A stretch of 8,475 nt of DNA, from assembly GCA_023428655.1 (NCBI GenBank), contig JAEYXC010000014.1, positions 1 through 8,475 of the forward strand, given 5' to 3'. Origin of the DNA: Bacillota bacterium (GTDB taxonomy: Bacteria; Bacillota; Clostridia; Lachnospirales; Lachnospiraceae). Under the pieces are notes generated by a model. That model was not told where the DNA came from, searched no databases, and saw only the letters and a program-made list of their open reading frames with translations. The translations under genes were made by a program, and so were the position numbers. Every line of letters begins with the position of its first letter. The stretch's first letter is position 1. Shown in pieces: positions 1-5,953 of this stretch.

Positions 1-155
1 TTGGGTTGAAGGACTTTCATCTTCTGGATAAGGATTATATCTCTGTTCGCATCGGTGTGAAGGAGGAGGCTAAGCACTGTGGAGGTATGAATCTCTTTGG
101 CGAGGGCTTTGGAGATTATCCCCAGCACATTATTATGAAGCTGATATATCAATAG
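1..155 (+). CDS. 3' end of an unidentified gene (partial, cut by window start)
   Basis: An open frame runs from the window edge to a TAG at 153-155 and gives about 50 C-terminal residues, starting GLKDFHLLDKDYISVRIGVK and ending with a Gly/Phe-rich stretch (CGGMNLFGEGFGDYPQ) and a short hydrophobic tail. The bases are well used as codons and the stop lies just before a non-coding stretch, so I read it as a real gene end. I cannot assign a family with certainty. From memory, the GGxNxFGxxFGDYxQ-type ending resembles C-termini of ligand-binding transcriptional regulators in clostridia. If that is right, the gene would be a natural candidate for the regulator of the galactose genes that follow. 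This identification is weak and needs the missing N-terminal part. Confidence 0.6.
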   Translation, partial: GLKDFHLLDKDYISVRIGVKEEAKHCGGMNLFGEGFGDYPQHIIMKLIYQ

Positions 156-173
156 GTTTTGAATGGATAAAAA

Positions 174-200
174 TCCTCTTTACAAACCTTGTGAAGAGGA
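174..200. promoter_or_regulatory. 27-bp palindrome overlapping the galK promoter: operator or terminator of the upstream gene
   Basis: A 12-bp arm (TCCTCTTTACAA, 174-185) is separated by ACC from its complement (TTGTGAAGAGGA, 189-200), with one mismatch that would be a G-U pair in RNA. It lies 18 bp after the stop of the upstream gene and could be its terminator, but the following bases (GTATTATATAACC) are not a run of T. The arms cover the -35 box and most of the spacer of the promoter at 179-207, which fits a repressor operator. I favour an operator role; both could apply. Confidence 0.55.
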
Positions 201-207
201 GTATTAT
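179..207 (+). promoter_or_regulatory. Predicted sigma-A promoter of the galKET operon
   Basis: TTTACA at 179-184 (5 of 6 matches to TTGACA) is followed by a 17-bp spacer and TATTAT at 202-207 (5 of 6 matches to TATAAT). Transcription would start near 214 and leave an untranslated leader of about 205 nt before galK. No better box pair was seen closer to the gene; TATAAA at 393-398 lacks a partner -35 at a normal distance. Confidence 0.6.
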
Positions 208-321
208 ATAACCAAAAGAACAAAAATAATGTTATAAAACAAAATTCATGTAATTAATCAATGGAAAAGCTAGGCTTGATTCTGGAGAAGTAGAATAGTA
301 AGAGCAAACACTCTTTATTTC

Positions 322-343
322 ATTGGTGGAGATCGACAACAAT
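322..343. promoter_or_regulatory. 22-bp imperfect palindrome in the galK leader (possible operator)
   Basis: The site has the form ATTGnTGnnGATCnnCAnCAAT: 8 of 11 base pairs are symmetric about the centre between 332 and 333. Its size and symmetry fit a dimeric repressor site, about 110 bp downstream of the predicted transcription start, where a bound protein could block elongation. It is not a catabolite-responsive element (no central CG). No protein is assigned to it. Confidence 0.35.
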
Positions 344-404
344 GGCTTTGCCCCCCTAAAATTATGGGTGGAGTTAGAACTATGCATTTTATTATAAAAT
401 AAGA

Positions 405-411
405 AAAGGAG
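405..411 (+). promoter_or_regulatory. Ribosome binding site of galK
   Basis: AAAGGAG lies 8 nt before the ATG at 420 and fixes that start codon. Confidence 0.8.
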
Positions 412-419
412 TATAGGAG

Positions 420-1583
420 ATGAAGAAGGAACTGCTTCAGAAATTTGAAGAGATCTTTGGAAGTGAGGGAGAATATCAGGTTTATTTTGCACCGGGGAGA
501 GTGAATCTGATTGGTGAACATACGGATTATAACGGAGGTCATGTCTTTCCCTGTGCATTAACCATTGGGACCTATGCAGTGGCCAGAAAGAGAGCCGATG
601 ATAAGCTGCGATTCTACTCTTTGAACTTCAAGAATCTCGGCGTGATCGAAGGCTCCGTCAATCACCTGGAGAATACGAAGGAGGATGACTGGGCTAATTA
701 TCCGAAGGGGGTTATCTGGGCATTACAGAAGAAGGGGTATGAGATTAGCGAAGGTATGGATGTGTTATATTTCGGTAATATCCCAAATGCATCGGGCTTG
801 TCCTCCTCTGCTTCTTTGGAGGTGCTAACGGGCTTTGTACTAAAGAATTTATTTCAACTACAAATCACAAACACGGAGCTTGCACTGATCAGCCAATATT
901 CTGAAAATAATTTTAACGGAGTTAATTGCGGTATTATGGATCAGTTTGCGGTAGCCATGGGTAAGAAGAAGCATGCCATTTTCCTGGATACAGCGGATCT
1001 GTCCTACGAATATGCTCCCCTCGATCTGGGTGATGCGAAGATTGTTATTATGAACACCAATAAGAAGCGCGGTCTTGGCGATTCGAAATACAATGAAAGA
1101 AGAAGTGAATGTGAGGCAGCACTTCGTGAGCTTCAGAAGGAATTACCCATAACTGCGCTGGGAGAGTTGACCGAGGAGCAGTTTGAGGAATATTCCATGG
1201 TTATTAAGGATCCAATCAAAAGAAAACGTGCGAAGCATGCGGTTTATGAAAACCAGAGGACGATTAAGGCAGTGGAGGCATTAAAACGCAATGACCTAGC
1301 GCTCTTTGGACATTTAATGGTTGCATCCCATGAATCGCTTCAATACGACTATGAGGTGACCGGTACTGAACTGGATACCATTGTGGAAGCAGCCTTGAAG
1401 CAGGAGGGTGTGATTGGGGCGAGAATGACCGGAGCAGGCTTTGGAGGATGTGCGGTAAGTATCGTGAAGGAAGCTGCAATCGATGCTTTTATTGAAAATG
1501 TGGGCAAGGAATATTATGAGAAGATTGGTTATCTCGCAGCCTTTTATGTGGTTGAAGTAGGTGACGGTCCCATCATTTTATAA
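420..1583 (+). CDS. galK: Galactokinase
   Basis: ATP-dependent phosphorylation of alpha-D-galactose to galactose-1-phosphate in the cytosol, the first committed step of the Leloir pathway. The 387-residue length is normal for bacterial GalK. All three GHMP-kinase signatures are visible: the galactokinase signature GRVNLIGEHTDYNGG at residues 26-40, the phosphate-binding loop GLSSSAS at 126-132, and GAGFGGC at 338-344. Asp174 in NCGIMDQFA is at the position of the catalytic Asp of E. coli GalK, and Arg27 fits the partner Arg. The ATG is fixed by AAAGGAG 8 nt upstream. It is the first gene of galKET, and its TAA overlaps the ribosome binding site of galE, so translation of the two is probably coupled. 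Regulation is likely through the palindromes at 174-200 and 322-343. Nothing appears truncated. Confidence 0.97.
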   Translation: MKKELLQKFEEIFGSEGEYQVYFAPGRVNLIGEHTDYNGGHVFPCALTIGTYAVARKRADDKLRFYSLNFKNLGVIEGSVNHLENTKEDDWANYPKGVIWALQKKGYEISEGMDVLYFGNIPNASGLSSSASLEVLTGFVLKNLFQLQITNTELALISQYSENNFNGVNCGIMDQFAVAMGKKKHAIFLDTADLSYEYAPLDLGDAKIVIMNTNKKRGLGDSKYNERRSECEAALRELQKELPITALGELTEEQFEEYSMVIKDPIKRKRAKHAVYENQRTIKAVEALKRNDLALFGHLMVASHESLQYDYEVTGTELDTIVEAALKQEGVIGARMTGAGFGGCAVSIVKEAAIDAFIENVGKEYYEKIGYLAAFYVVEVGDGPIIL

Positions 1584-1595
1584 GGAGGATTTTCT

Positions 1596-2582
1596 ATGAC
1601 TATTTTAGTGCTTGGCGGTGCCGGATACATTGGCTCTCATACCGCATATGAATTGATAGACCGTGGGGAGGATGTTGTAATTGTAGATAATCTGGAGACC
1701 GGATATCGGGGAGCATTACATCCAAAGGCACGCTTCTATCAGGGAGATATTCGTAATCGGGAATTTATAGATGGAGTTTTTGATCAGGAGAAGATTGATG
1801 CGGTAATCCATTTTGCTGCGAATTCCCTGGTGGGTGAGAGTATGGTGAACCCACTCAAATATTATGATAATAATCTGTGTGGTACCAAGGTGTTGTTAGA
1901 AGCCATGGTAGCTCACAAGGTTGATAAAATTGTATTCTCCTCCACCGCTGCAACCTACGGTGAACCGGAGAGGGTACCAATTCTTGAGACGGATCGTACT
2001 ATGCCCACTAATACCTATGGTGAGACGAAGCTATCCATGGAGAAAATGTTTCATTGGACTTCCGTCGCACATGGACTTAAGTATGTTTCACTTCGGTATT
2101 TTAATGCCTGCGGCGCTCATAAGAGCGGTACCATAGGGGAAGCACATGACCCGGAAACACATCTAATCCCCTTGATTCTTCAAGTGGCGAATGGGCAGCG
2201 TGAGGCAATCAGTATTTACGGCGAGGATTATGATACGAAGGACGGTACCTGTGTTAGAGACTATATTCATGTAACCGACCTGGCACAGGCTCATATCCTT
2301 GCAGTGGATTATCTGATGCAGGGTAAGGAAAGTAATATCTTCAACTTGGGGAATGGAGTAGGCTTCACTGTGAAGGAAGTCATTGATGCTGCCAGAAGAG
2401 TAACCGGTCACCCCATAAGAACAGAGGTGGTTCAAAGACGTGCCGGTGACCCGGCTAAGCTCATCGCTTCCAGTGAGAAGGCCAGAACCGTTCTTGGATG
2501 GAAGCCGGAGCATGCAGACCTGGAGGAGATAATATCCTCGGCTTGGAAATGGCATGAGAAGCATCCAAGGGGTTATAAGTAA
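1596..2582 (+). CDS. galE: UDP-glucose 4-epimerase
   Basis: Interconverts UDP-galactose and UDP-glucose with bound NAD, recycling the sugar nucleotide used by GalT and supplying UDP-galactose for surface polysaccharides. The 328-residue protein is a short-chain dehydrogenase of the extended type. It has the NAD-binding loop GGAGYIGS at residues 7-14, a D-N-L segment at 31-33 after the second strand, FSSTAATYG at 114-122 carrying the Ser/Thr of the active site, and the catalytic YxxxK as Tyr141 and Lys145. The RYFNACG segment (167-173) and the C-terminal RRAGDPAKL (281-289) are typical of GalE. AAGGAGG at 1582-1588 overlaps the galK stop and sits 7 nt before the ATG. Lying between galK and galT supports a catabolic role. 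Confidence 0.97.
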   Translation: MTILVLGGAGYIGSHTAYELIDRGEDVVIVDNLETGYRGALHPKARFYQGDIRNREFIDGVFDQEKIDAVIHFAANSLVGESMVNPLKYYDNNLCGTKVLLEAMVAHKVDKIVFSSTAATYGEPERVPILETDRTMPTNTYGETKLSMEKMFHWTSVAHGLKYVSLRYFNACGAHKSGTIGEAHDPETHLIPLILQVANGQREAISIYGEDYDTKDGTCVRDYIHVTDLAQAHILAVDYLMQGKESNIFNLGNGVGFTVKEVIDAARRVTGHPIRTEVVQRRAGDPAKLIASSEKARTVLGWKPEHADLEEIISSAWKWHEKHPRGYK

Positions 2583-2624
2583 GGCTTTGCTGAACCAAGG
2601 AAGAGATGAAAGGTTAAGGCTTTT

Positions 2625-4130
2625 ATGATTTACGAGATGATTACACGGCTGGTTCTGTATGCCATAGAGACAGGACTAATTGAAAATGAGGATAAGGTAT
2701 ATGCAATCAATCGCCTTCTGGAGTTATTTGAATTAGAGGAATATAGAGAGGTTACCATACATCAAGGGAATATTGCTCTGGAGGAGATACTGGGAGCTAT
2801 GCTGGATTACGCCTTTGAGAAGGGACTGATTAAGGAGGAGGGGATTGTGTACCGTGATCTGTTTGATACGAAGATTATGGGAAGCTTGACTCCTGCTCCC
2901 AGTGTGGTTACGAAGCGTTTTTATGAACGGTATCAGCAGTCACCGGTACTGGCAACAAACTTTTATTATCGCTTTAGCCAGAATACGGATTATATTCGCA
3001 GCTATCGTATCTGTAAGGATATAAAATGGGTCGCCAAATCCCCCTACGGTGATTTGGATATTACCATTAATCTATCGAAGCCGGAGAAGGACCCGAAGGC
3101 TATCGCTGCTGCCAAGCATGCAAAACATAATGGATATCCAAAATGTCTTCTTTGTGCGGAGAATGTGGGTTATGCAGGAGGAGTGAATCATCCTCCGAGG
3201 CAGAATCATCGGGTGATACCGATTACAATTAATCAACAGGATTGGGGCTTTCAGTATTCTCCTTATGTATACTATAATGAGCATTGCATCATATTCAATA
3301 TGCTTCATACACCTATGAGGATTGATAAAGCAGCCTTTCGTAAGCTGCTTGATTTTGTGAAGCAGTTCCCCCACTACTTTGTTGGATCCAATGCGGATCT
3401 TCCTATCGTTGGGGGTTCTATCCTAAGTCATGATCATTTTCAGGGAGGTAATTATGAATTTACCATGGCGAAGGCTCCGGTGGAAAGAAGCTTTACTGTA
3501 AAAGGCTTTGAGGAGGTGGAAGTAGGAGTCGTACACTGGCCGATGTCCACCATCCGACTTCGCAGTAAGGAGGATCAATTACTGGTTGAATTATCGGAGC
3601 GAATATTAAAGCATTGGCGTGAATATACCGATGAATCCGTTCAGCTTCATGCATATACAGGAGCAGAGCCGCATAATACCATTACCCCGATTGCACGTAA
3701 GCGGGAGGATTTCTATGAGATAGATCTGGTGCTTCGTAACAATCGGACGACAGAGGAGTACCCTCTTGGATTGTTTCATGCTCACCAGGAGCTTCATCAT
3801 ATCAAGAAAGAAAATATCGGGCTCATTGAGGTAATGGGTCTGGCCATCCTTCCGGCGAGACTGAAGGAGGAGATGAGCCTGCTGAAGGAATATATCCTGT
3901 CGGGTAGGGAGATCCGGTCCAATGAAATAATAGAAAAACATGCGGATTGGGTTGATGAATTTCTTCCGAATTACCAAGAAATCCATGAGGAGAATATGGA
4001 TGGTATCCTCAAAGAGGAGATTGGTAAGGTGTTTTGTAGGGTTCTCGAGGATGCAGGGGTGTATAAGAGAACGCCGGAAGGACAAGCAGCCTTTGATCGT
4101 TTTCTGTATTCCTTATCCATACAGAAGTAA
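2625..4130 (+). CDS. galT: Galactose-1-phosphate uridylyltransferase, type 2
   Basis: Transfers UMP from UDP-glucose to galactose-1-phosphate, giving UDP-galactose and glucose-1-phosphate. At 501 residues it has the size of the Firmicute type 2 GalT, not the ~350-residue E. coli type. The active-site region is SHDHFQGG at residues 268-275 (His269 and His271), in place of the HPHxQ of type 1. A second conserved block, HAHQELHHIKKENIGL (385-400) followed by IEVMGLAILPARL (401-413), is characteristic of the family. Cys174 and Cys177 (CLLC) could bind a metal, but this is inference. The N-terminus (MIYEMITRLVLYA) matches the usual family start; the ribosome binding site is weak (AAGG at 2616-2619), and a 42-bp gap separates it from galE, so output may be lower or coupled. 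The TAA is followed in frame by the 15-bp repeats at 4134-4223. Confidence 0.96.
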   Translation: MIYEMITRLVLYAIETGLIENEDKVYAINRLLELFELEEYREVTIHQGNIALEEILGAMLDYAFEKGLIKEEGIVYRDLFDTKIMGSLTPAPSVVTKRFYERYQQSPVLATNFYYRFSQNTDYIRSYRICKDIKWVAKSPYGDLDITINLSKPEKDPKAIAAAKHAKHNGYPKCLLCAENVGYAGGVNHPPRQNHRVIPITINQQDWGFQYSPYVYYNEHCIIFNMLHTPMRIDKAAFRKLLDFVKQFPHYFVGSNADLPIVGGSILSHDHFQGGNYEFTMAKAPVERSFTVKGFEEVEVGVVHWPMSTIRLRSKEDQLLVELSERILKHWREYTDESVQLHAYTGAEPHNTITPIARKREDFYEIDLVLRNNRTTEEYPLGLFHAHQELHHIKKENIGLIEVMGLAILPARLKEEMSLLKEYILSGREIRSNEIIEKHADWVDEFLPNYQEIHEENMDGILKEEIGKVFCRVLEDAGVYKRTPEGQAAFDRFLYSLSIQK

Positions 4131-4133
4131 GAC

Positions 4134-4223
4134 TTGAATAAGGATAGCATGAATAGGAATAATTTGAGTAAGGATAACTTGAATAGAAATAGCTTGAATA
4201 GGAATAACTTGAATATCAATAAT
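4134..4223. repeat. Six tandem 15-bp repeats, in frame with galT
   Basis: Six uninterrupted units start at 4134, 4149, 4164, 4179, 4194 and 4209, with consensus TTGAATAGGAATAAC. Units differ mostly by A/G and C/T changes. The period equals five codons, and the array begins one codon after the galT TAA in the galT frame, staying open until TGA at 4230-4232. Read that way each unit encodes (L/M)-N-(R/K)-(N/D)-(N/S). The other two plus-strand frames are closed by stops. On the minus strand the same DNA gives a KLFLF repeat in an open frame at 3971-4219, which I regard as a by-product. Confidence 0.9.
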
Positions 4224-4257
4224 TACATATGATGCTATAACTAGCAAAGAATAGGAA

Positions 4258-4393
4258 AGGACAACTACATTCCCCAAAATCACTGTTTGACGGATTGCTT
4301 ACTGATTATGTGTACATGGAGCGAAGATTATGCTTCGAGCACGGTATACAAAGGAGTAAAACATAATCAATCAGTGGGGGAATGAGTTGTCCT
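4258..4393. repeat. 136-bp element with 17-bp terminal inverted repeats and nested stems
   Basis: The ends pair as AGGACAACT (4258-4266) with AGTTGTCCT (4385-4393), then after a bulged A, CATTCCCC (4268-4275) with GGGGAATG (4377-4384). Inside, CACTG (4281-4285) can pair with CAGTG (4372-4376), GATTATGT (4304-4311) with ACATAATC (4361-4368), and CGAAG (4322-4326) with CTTCG (4333-4337) around a 6-nt loop. It lies between the convergent ends of galT and the DUF2249 gene. Possible roles are a two-way terminator, a small MITE-like or REP-like repeat, or a structured RNA. No coding frame and no clear target-site duplication were seen. Confidence 0.65.
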
Positions 4394-4432
4394 CATTTTA
4401 CGAATCTAAATGAAGCCGCTACTCGTTACGGG

Positions 4433-4666
4433 TTATTTCTTAGTGATGGATACTCTCCAAACCTCGGGCCCTTCCTCTAGATATTCCCACAAAAAGGTAT
4501 CCGGTCTTTCCATGATAAACTGGTAATGAAGCGGTCTGGGATCATGATCGTTGATTAATTCCATGCTTTCTCCGGACTTTAGGGCTTCAAAGGTATGAAA
4601 TATGGTAGGGTGCTTGTCCTTGGGCTCGTACTGGCGTGCATCGACCTGCGCTGCAAATTCCTTCAT
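4433..4666 (-). CDS. DUF2249 domain protein
   Basis: The 77-residue protein is a single DUF2249 domain, a family of unknown biochemical function common in anaerobes and often found beside hemerythrin-like or nitrogen-oxide-stress genes. Recognisable family blocks are VDARQ (residues 8-12), a His at 19 in the KHP segment, F-x-A-L-x-x-G-E (26-33), the INDHDPRPLHYQF block (38-50) with His41, Asp42 and His47, and the end block WEYLEEGPEVWRV (60-72). The several conserved His/Asp residues suggest metal or small-ligand binding, which is inference. The ATG at 4666 is preceded by AAGGAGG (plus-strand positions 4677-4683) 10 nt upstream. It stands alone on the minus strand with its own control region, is probably cytosolic, and has no signal peptide. 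Confidence 0.85.
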   Translation of the reverse strand: MKEFAAQVDARQYEPKDKHPTIFHTFEALKSGESMELINDHDPRPLHYQFIMERPDTFLWEYLEEGPEVWRVSITKK

Positions 4667-4736
4667 ATGAAATGGTCCTCCTTCTATTGGTGAATGAGTA
4701 ATAGAAATCTCTTACAGTCTGTATCATACCGAAGTA

Positions 4737-4766
4737 TGTATAGAATCAATATGATTTGAATCACAA
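4737..4766 (-). promoter_or_regulatory. Candidate promoter of the DUF2249 gene with adjacent palindromes
   Basis: On the minus strand TTGTGA (4761-4766) and TATACA (4737-4742) are 18 bp apart, each matching the consensus at 4 of 6 bases. Directly downstream is a perfect hairpin/palindrome CATAC-TTCG-GTATG (4725-4738), and around the -35 box AATCA/TGATT half-sites recur at 4744-4748, 4752-4756 and 4759-4763. The symmetry suggests a regulated promoter; the boxes themselves are only moderate. Confidence 0.35.
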
Positions 4767-4953
4767 AGATGGAATGGATCAGGAATTGGGAATAATAAGG
4801 ATAAAGAAAGAAAATTAATTATGCTGGATTATTACGAGTTCATGTAATATACTATTTGGAATAGACAGCATATGGCTTGCTGTAAGTAGGTGCATCAGCG
4901 AGCAAAACAACGGCTGCTTTTAACGAAATGATGTGGAAGAAGGATGGTGTAGC
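4767..4953. other. Upstream region of the kinase gene
   Basis: Non-coding stretch before the shikimate-kinase-like gene. A weak plus-strand promoter can be drawn (TGGATT at 4825-4830, 17 bp, TATACT at 4848-4853). A small stem ACAGC/GCTGT (4866-4884) lies downstream. I see no recognisable riboswitch or T-box. Confidence 0.3.
4938..4944 (+). promoter_or_regulatory. Ribosome binding site that decides the kinase start
   Basis: AGAAGGA lies 9 nt before the ATG at 4954. The alternative in-frame GTG at 4933 has no such sequence upstream, so the shorter protein is preferred. Confidence 0.7.
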
Positions 4954-5457
4954 ATGGATAATATTGTTTTAATAGGAATGCCCGGGGCAGGTAAGAGCAC
5001 AGTTGGTGTAATACTGGCAAAGGTTATGGGATATCATTTTATTGATTCCGATCTGTTGATACAGGATCAAGAGAAATGCTTATTAAGGGAAATTATTGAG
5101 AGGGACGGCTTAGAGGGCTTAATTGCGATTGAGGAGCAGGTAAACTGCAACATAAAAGCCGACCATGCAGTGATTGCGACCGGCGGAAGCGTAATCTATG
5201 GAGAGAAAGCGATGGAGCACCTTAGGAGCATCGGTACTGTTGTATATATCAAATTAAGCTATCGTACCATTAGCAAGCGACTTGGAAATATAAAGCAACG
5301 AGGTGTTGTATTTCGTGAGGGGCAGACACTTCAATCCTTATACGAAGAACGCTGCCCACTCTATGAAAAATATGCCCATATAATAATCGATGCTGAGGAA
5401 CTGGACATGGAGGATCTGATGTCCAAAATCAAGGATTCAATTCAAGCTTACCAATGA
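4954..5457 (+). CDS. Shikimate-kinase-family P-loop kinase, substrate uncertain
   Basis: A 167-residue cytosolic nucleoside-monophosphate-kinase-like protein. The Walker A loop is GMPGAGKST (residues 8-16) and the DSD motif is Asp31-Ser32-Asp33. IATGGS (74-79) occupies the place of the shikimate-binding GGG loop, RG (116-117) falls in the lid region, and ERCPLYEKYA (132-141) matches the R-x-P-L-Y-x-x-x-A motif near the C-terminus. Routine annotation would be shikimate kinase (AroK/AroL), which makes shikimate-3-phosphate for aromatic amino acids. However, the usual FRxxE segment reads LIAIE (residues 56-60): the shikimate-binding Arg is absent, and GGG is GGS. No other aro gene lies nearby. 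The fold is secure; the substrate is not. Its end overlaps the convergent msrC-like gene by 10 bp. Confidence 0.85.
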   Translation: MDNIVLIGMPGAGKSTVGVILAKVMGYHFIDSDLLIQDQEKCLLREIIERDGLEGLIAIEEQVNCNIKADHAVIATGGSVIYGEKAMEHLRSIGTVVYIKLSYRTISKRLGNIKQRGVVFREGQTLQSLYEERCPLYEKYAHIIIDAEELDMEDLMSKIKDSIQAYQ

Positions 5458-5936
5458 CAGCCGCTCTGAAGAACCCTTGCAAAGGCTTCCAACCCTTCCT
5501 GATCCTCTTCGTCAAAGCGGGCCGGTAATGGGCTGTCGATATCAAGTACACCGACAAGCTGATTGCCGTCCCTTAACGGAATAACAATCTCGGAATTTGT
5601 GGCACTGTCACAGGCAATGTGGCCGGGAAAGGAATGAACATCCTTTACCAGCTGTGTCTTGTTTTGCGCGATAGCGCTACCGCAGACCCCTTTCCCGATG
5701 GGGATGTGAATACAGGCGGGTTTACCTTGAAAGGGACCCAAAAGCAATTCGTTGTCCTTGATCAGATAGAAGCCGACCCAGTTAATGTCCTTTAGGGCGC
5801 CGTTCAGCAATGCAGATGCATTACTGAGATTCGGTATCACATTTGGCTCGCCCTCCAGCAAGGCCTTCAATTGTTCTATTAAAAGCCGATAAAGCTCGGC
5901 TTTATTCTCGGGATAGATGGAACTTACTTCTTGCAT
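5448..5936 (-). CDS. Free methionine-(R)-sulfoxide reductase (GAF domain)
   Basis: Reduces free methionine-R-sulfoxide to methionine with thioredoxin-type electron donors, part of cytosolic oxidative damage repair (fRMsr/MsrC family; B. subtilis YtsP type). Counting from the chosen ATG the protein has 162 residues and is a single GAF domain. Family blocks are NWVGFYL, LGPFQGKPAC, IPIGKGVCG, the FPGHIACDSATNSEIV block and VLDIDS. The Cys in PAC, GVCG and IACD match the three reactive cysteines of the family. I chose ATG at 5936 because AAGGAG (5944-5949) lies 7 nt upstream; the longer frame would need a GTG at 5954 located before this site. It is the last gene of a minus-strand operon, 17 bp after the DUF3006 gene. 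Confidence 0.93.
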   Translation of the reverse strand: MQEVSSIYPENKAELYRLLIEQLKALLEGEPNVIPNLSNASALLNGALKDINWVGFYLIKDNELLLGPFQGKPACIHIPIGKGVCGSAIAQNKTQLVKDVHSFPGHIACDSATNSEIVIPLRDGNQLVGVLDIDSPLPARFDEEDQEGLEAFARVLQSGCHW

Positions 5937-5943
5937 ACGATTG

Positions 5944-5949
5944 CTCCTT
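5944..5949 (-). promoter_or_regulatory. Ribosome binding site that decides the fRMsr start
   Basis: AAGGAG on the minus strand, 7 nt before the ATG at 5936. It excludes the upstream GTG at 5954, which lies in front of it. Confidence 0.75.
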
Positions 5950-5953
5950 ATCA

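Noticed and set aside
232..558. Minus-strand open frame across the galK leader and start
   Set aside because: It overlaps the well-supported start of galK and the promoter leader, has low-complexity composition and no recognisable motif.
2606..2617. Three-codon mini-ORF (ATGAAAGGTTAA) between galE and galT
   Set aside because: It is preceded by AAGGA, but such short frames arise by chance; no evidence of a regulatory leader peptide.
2580..2623. 9-bp direct repeat TAAGGCTTT (2580-2588 and 2615-2623) flanking the galE-galT gap
   Set aside because: Too short to distinguish from coincidence, and no insertion is apparent between the copies.
3971..4219. Minus-strand open frame of 82 codons with KLFLF repeats
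   Set aside because: It is antisense to the galT end and the tandem repeat. The repetitive hydrophobic protein is a direct result of the 15-bp array; no ribosome binding site was seen.
4134..4223. CRISPR array
   Set aside because: The 15-bp units are directly adjacent with no spacers, so it is a simple tandem repeat.
4933..4953. GTG start of the kinase at 4933
   Set aside because: It lacks a ribosome binding site; AGAAGGA is properly placed for ATG 4954, where the P-loop strand begins as usual.
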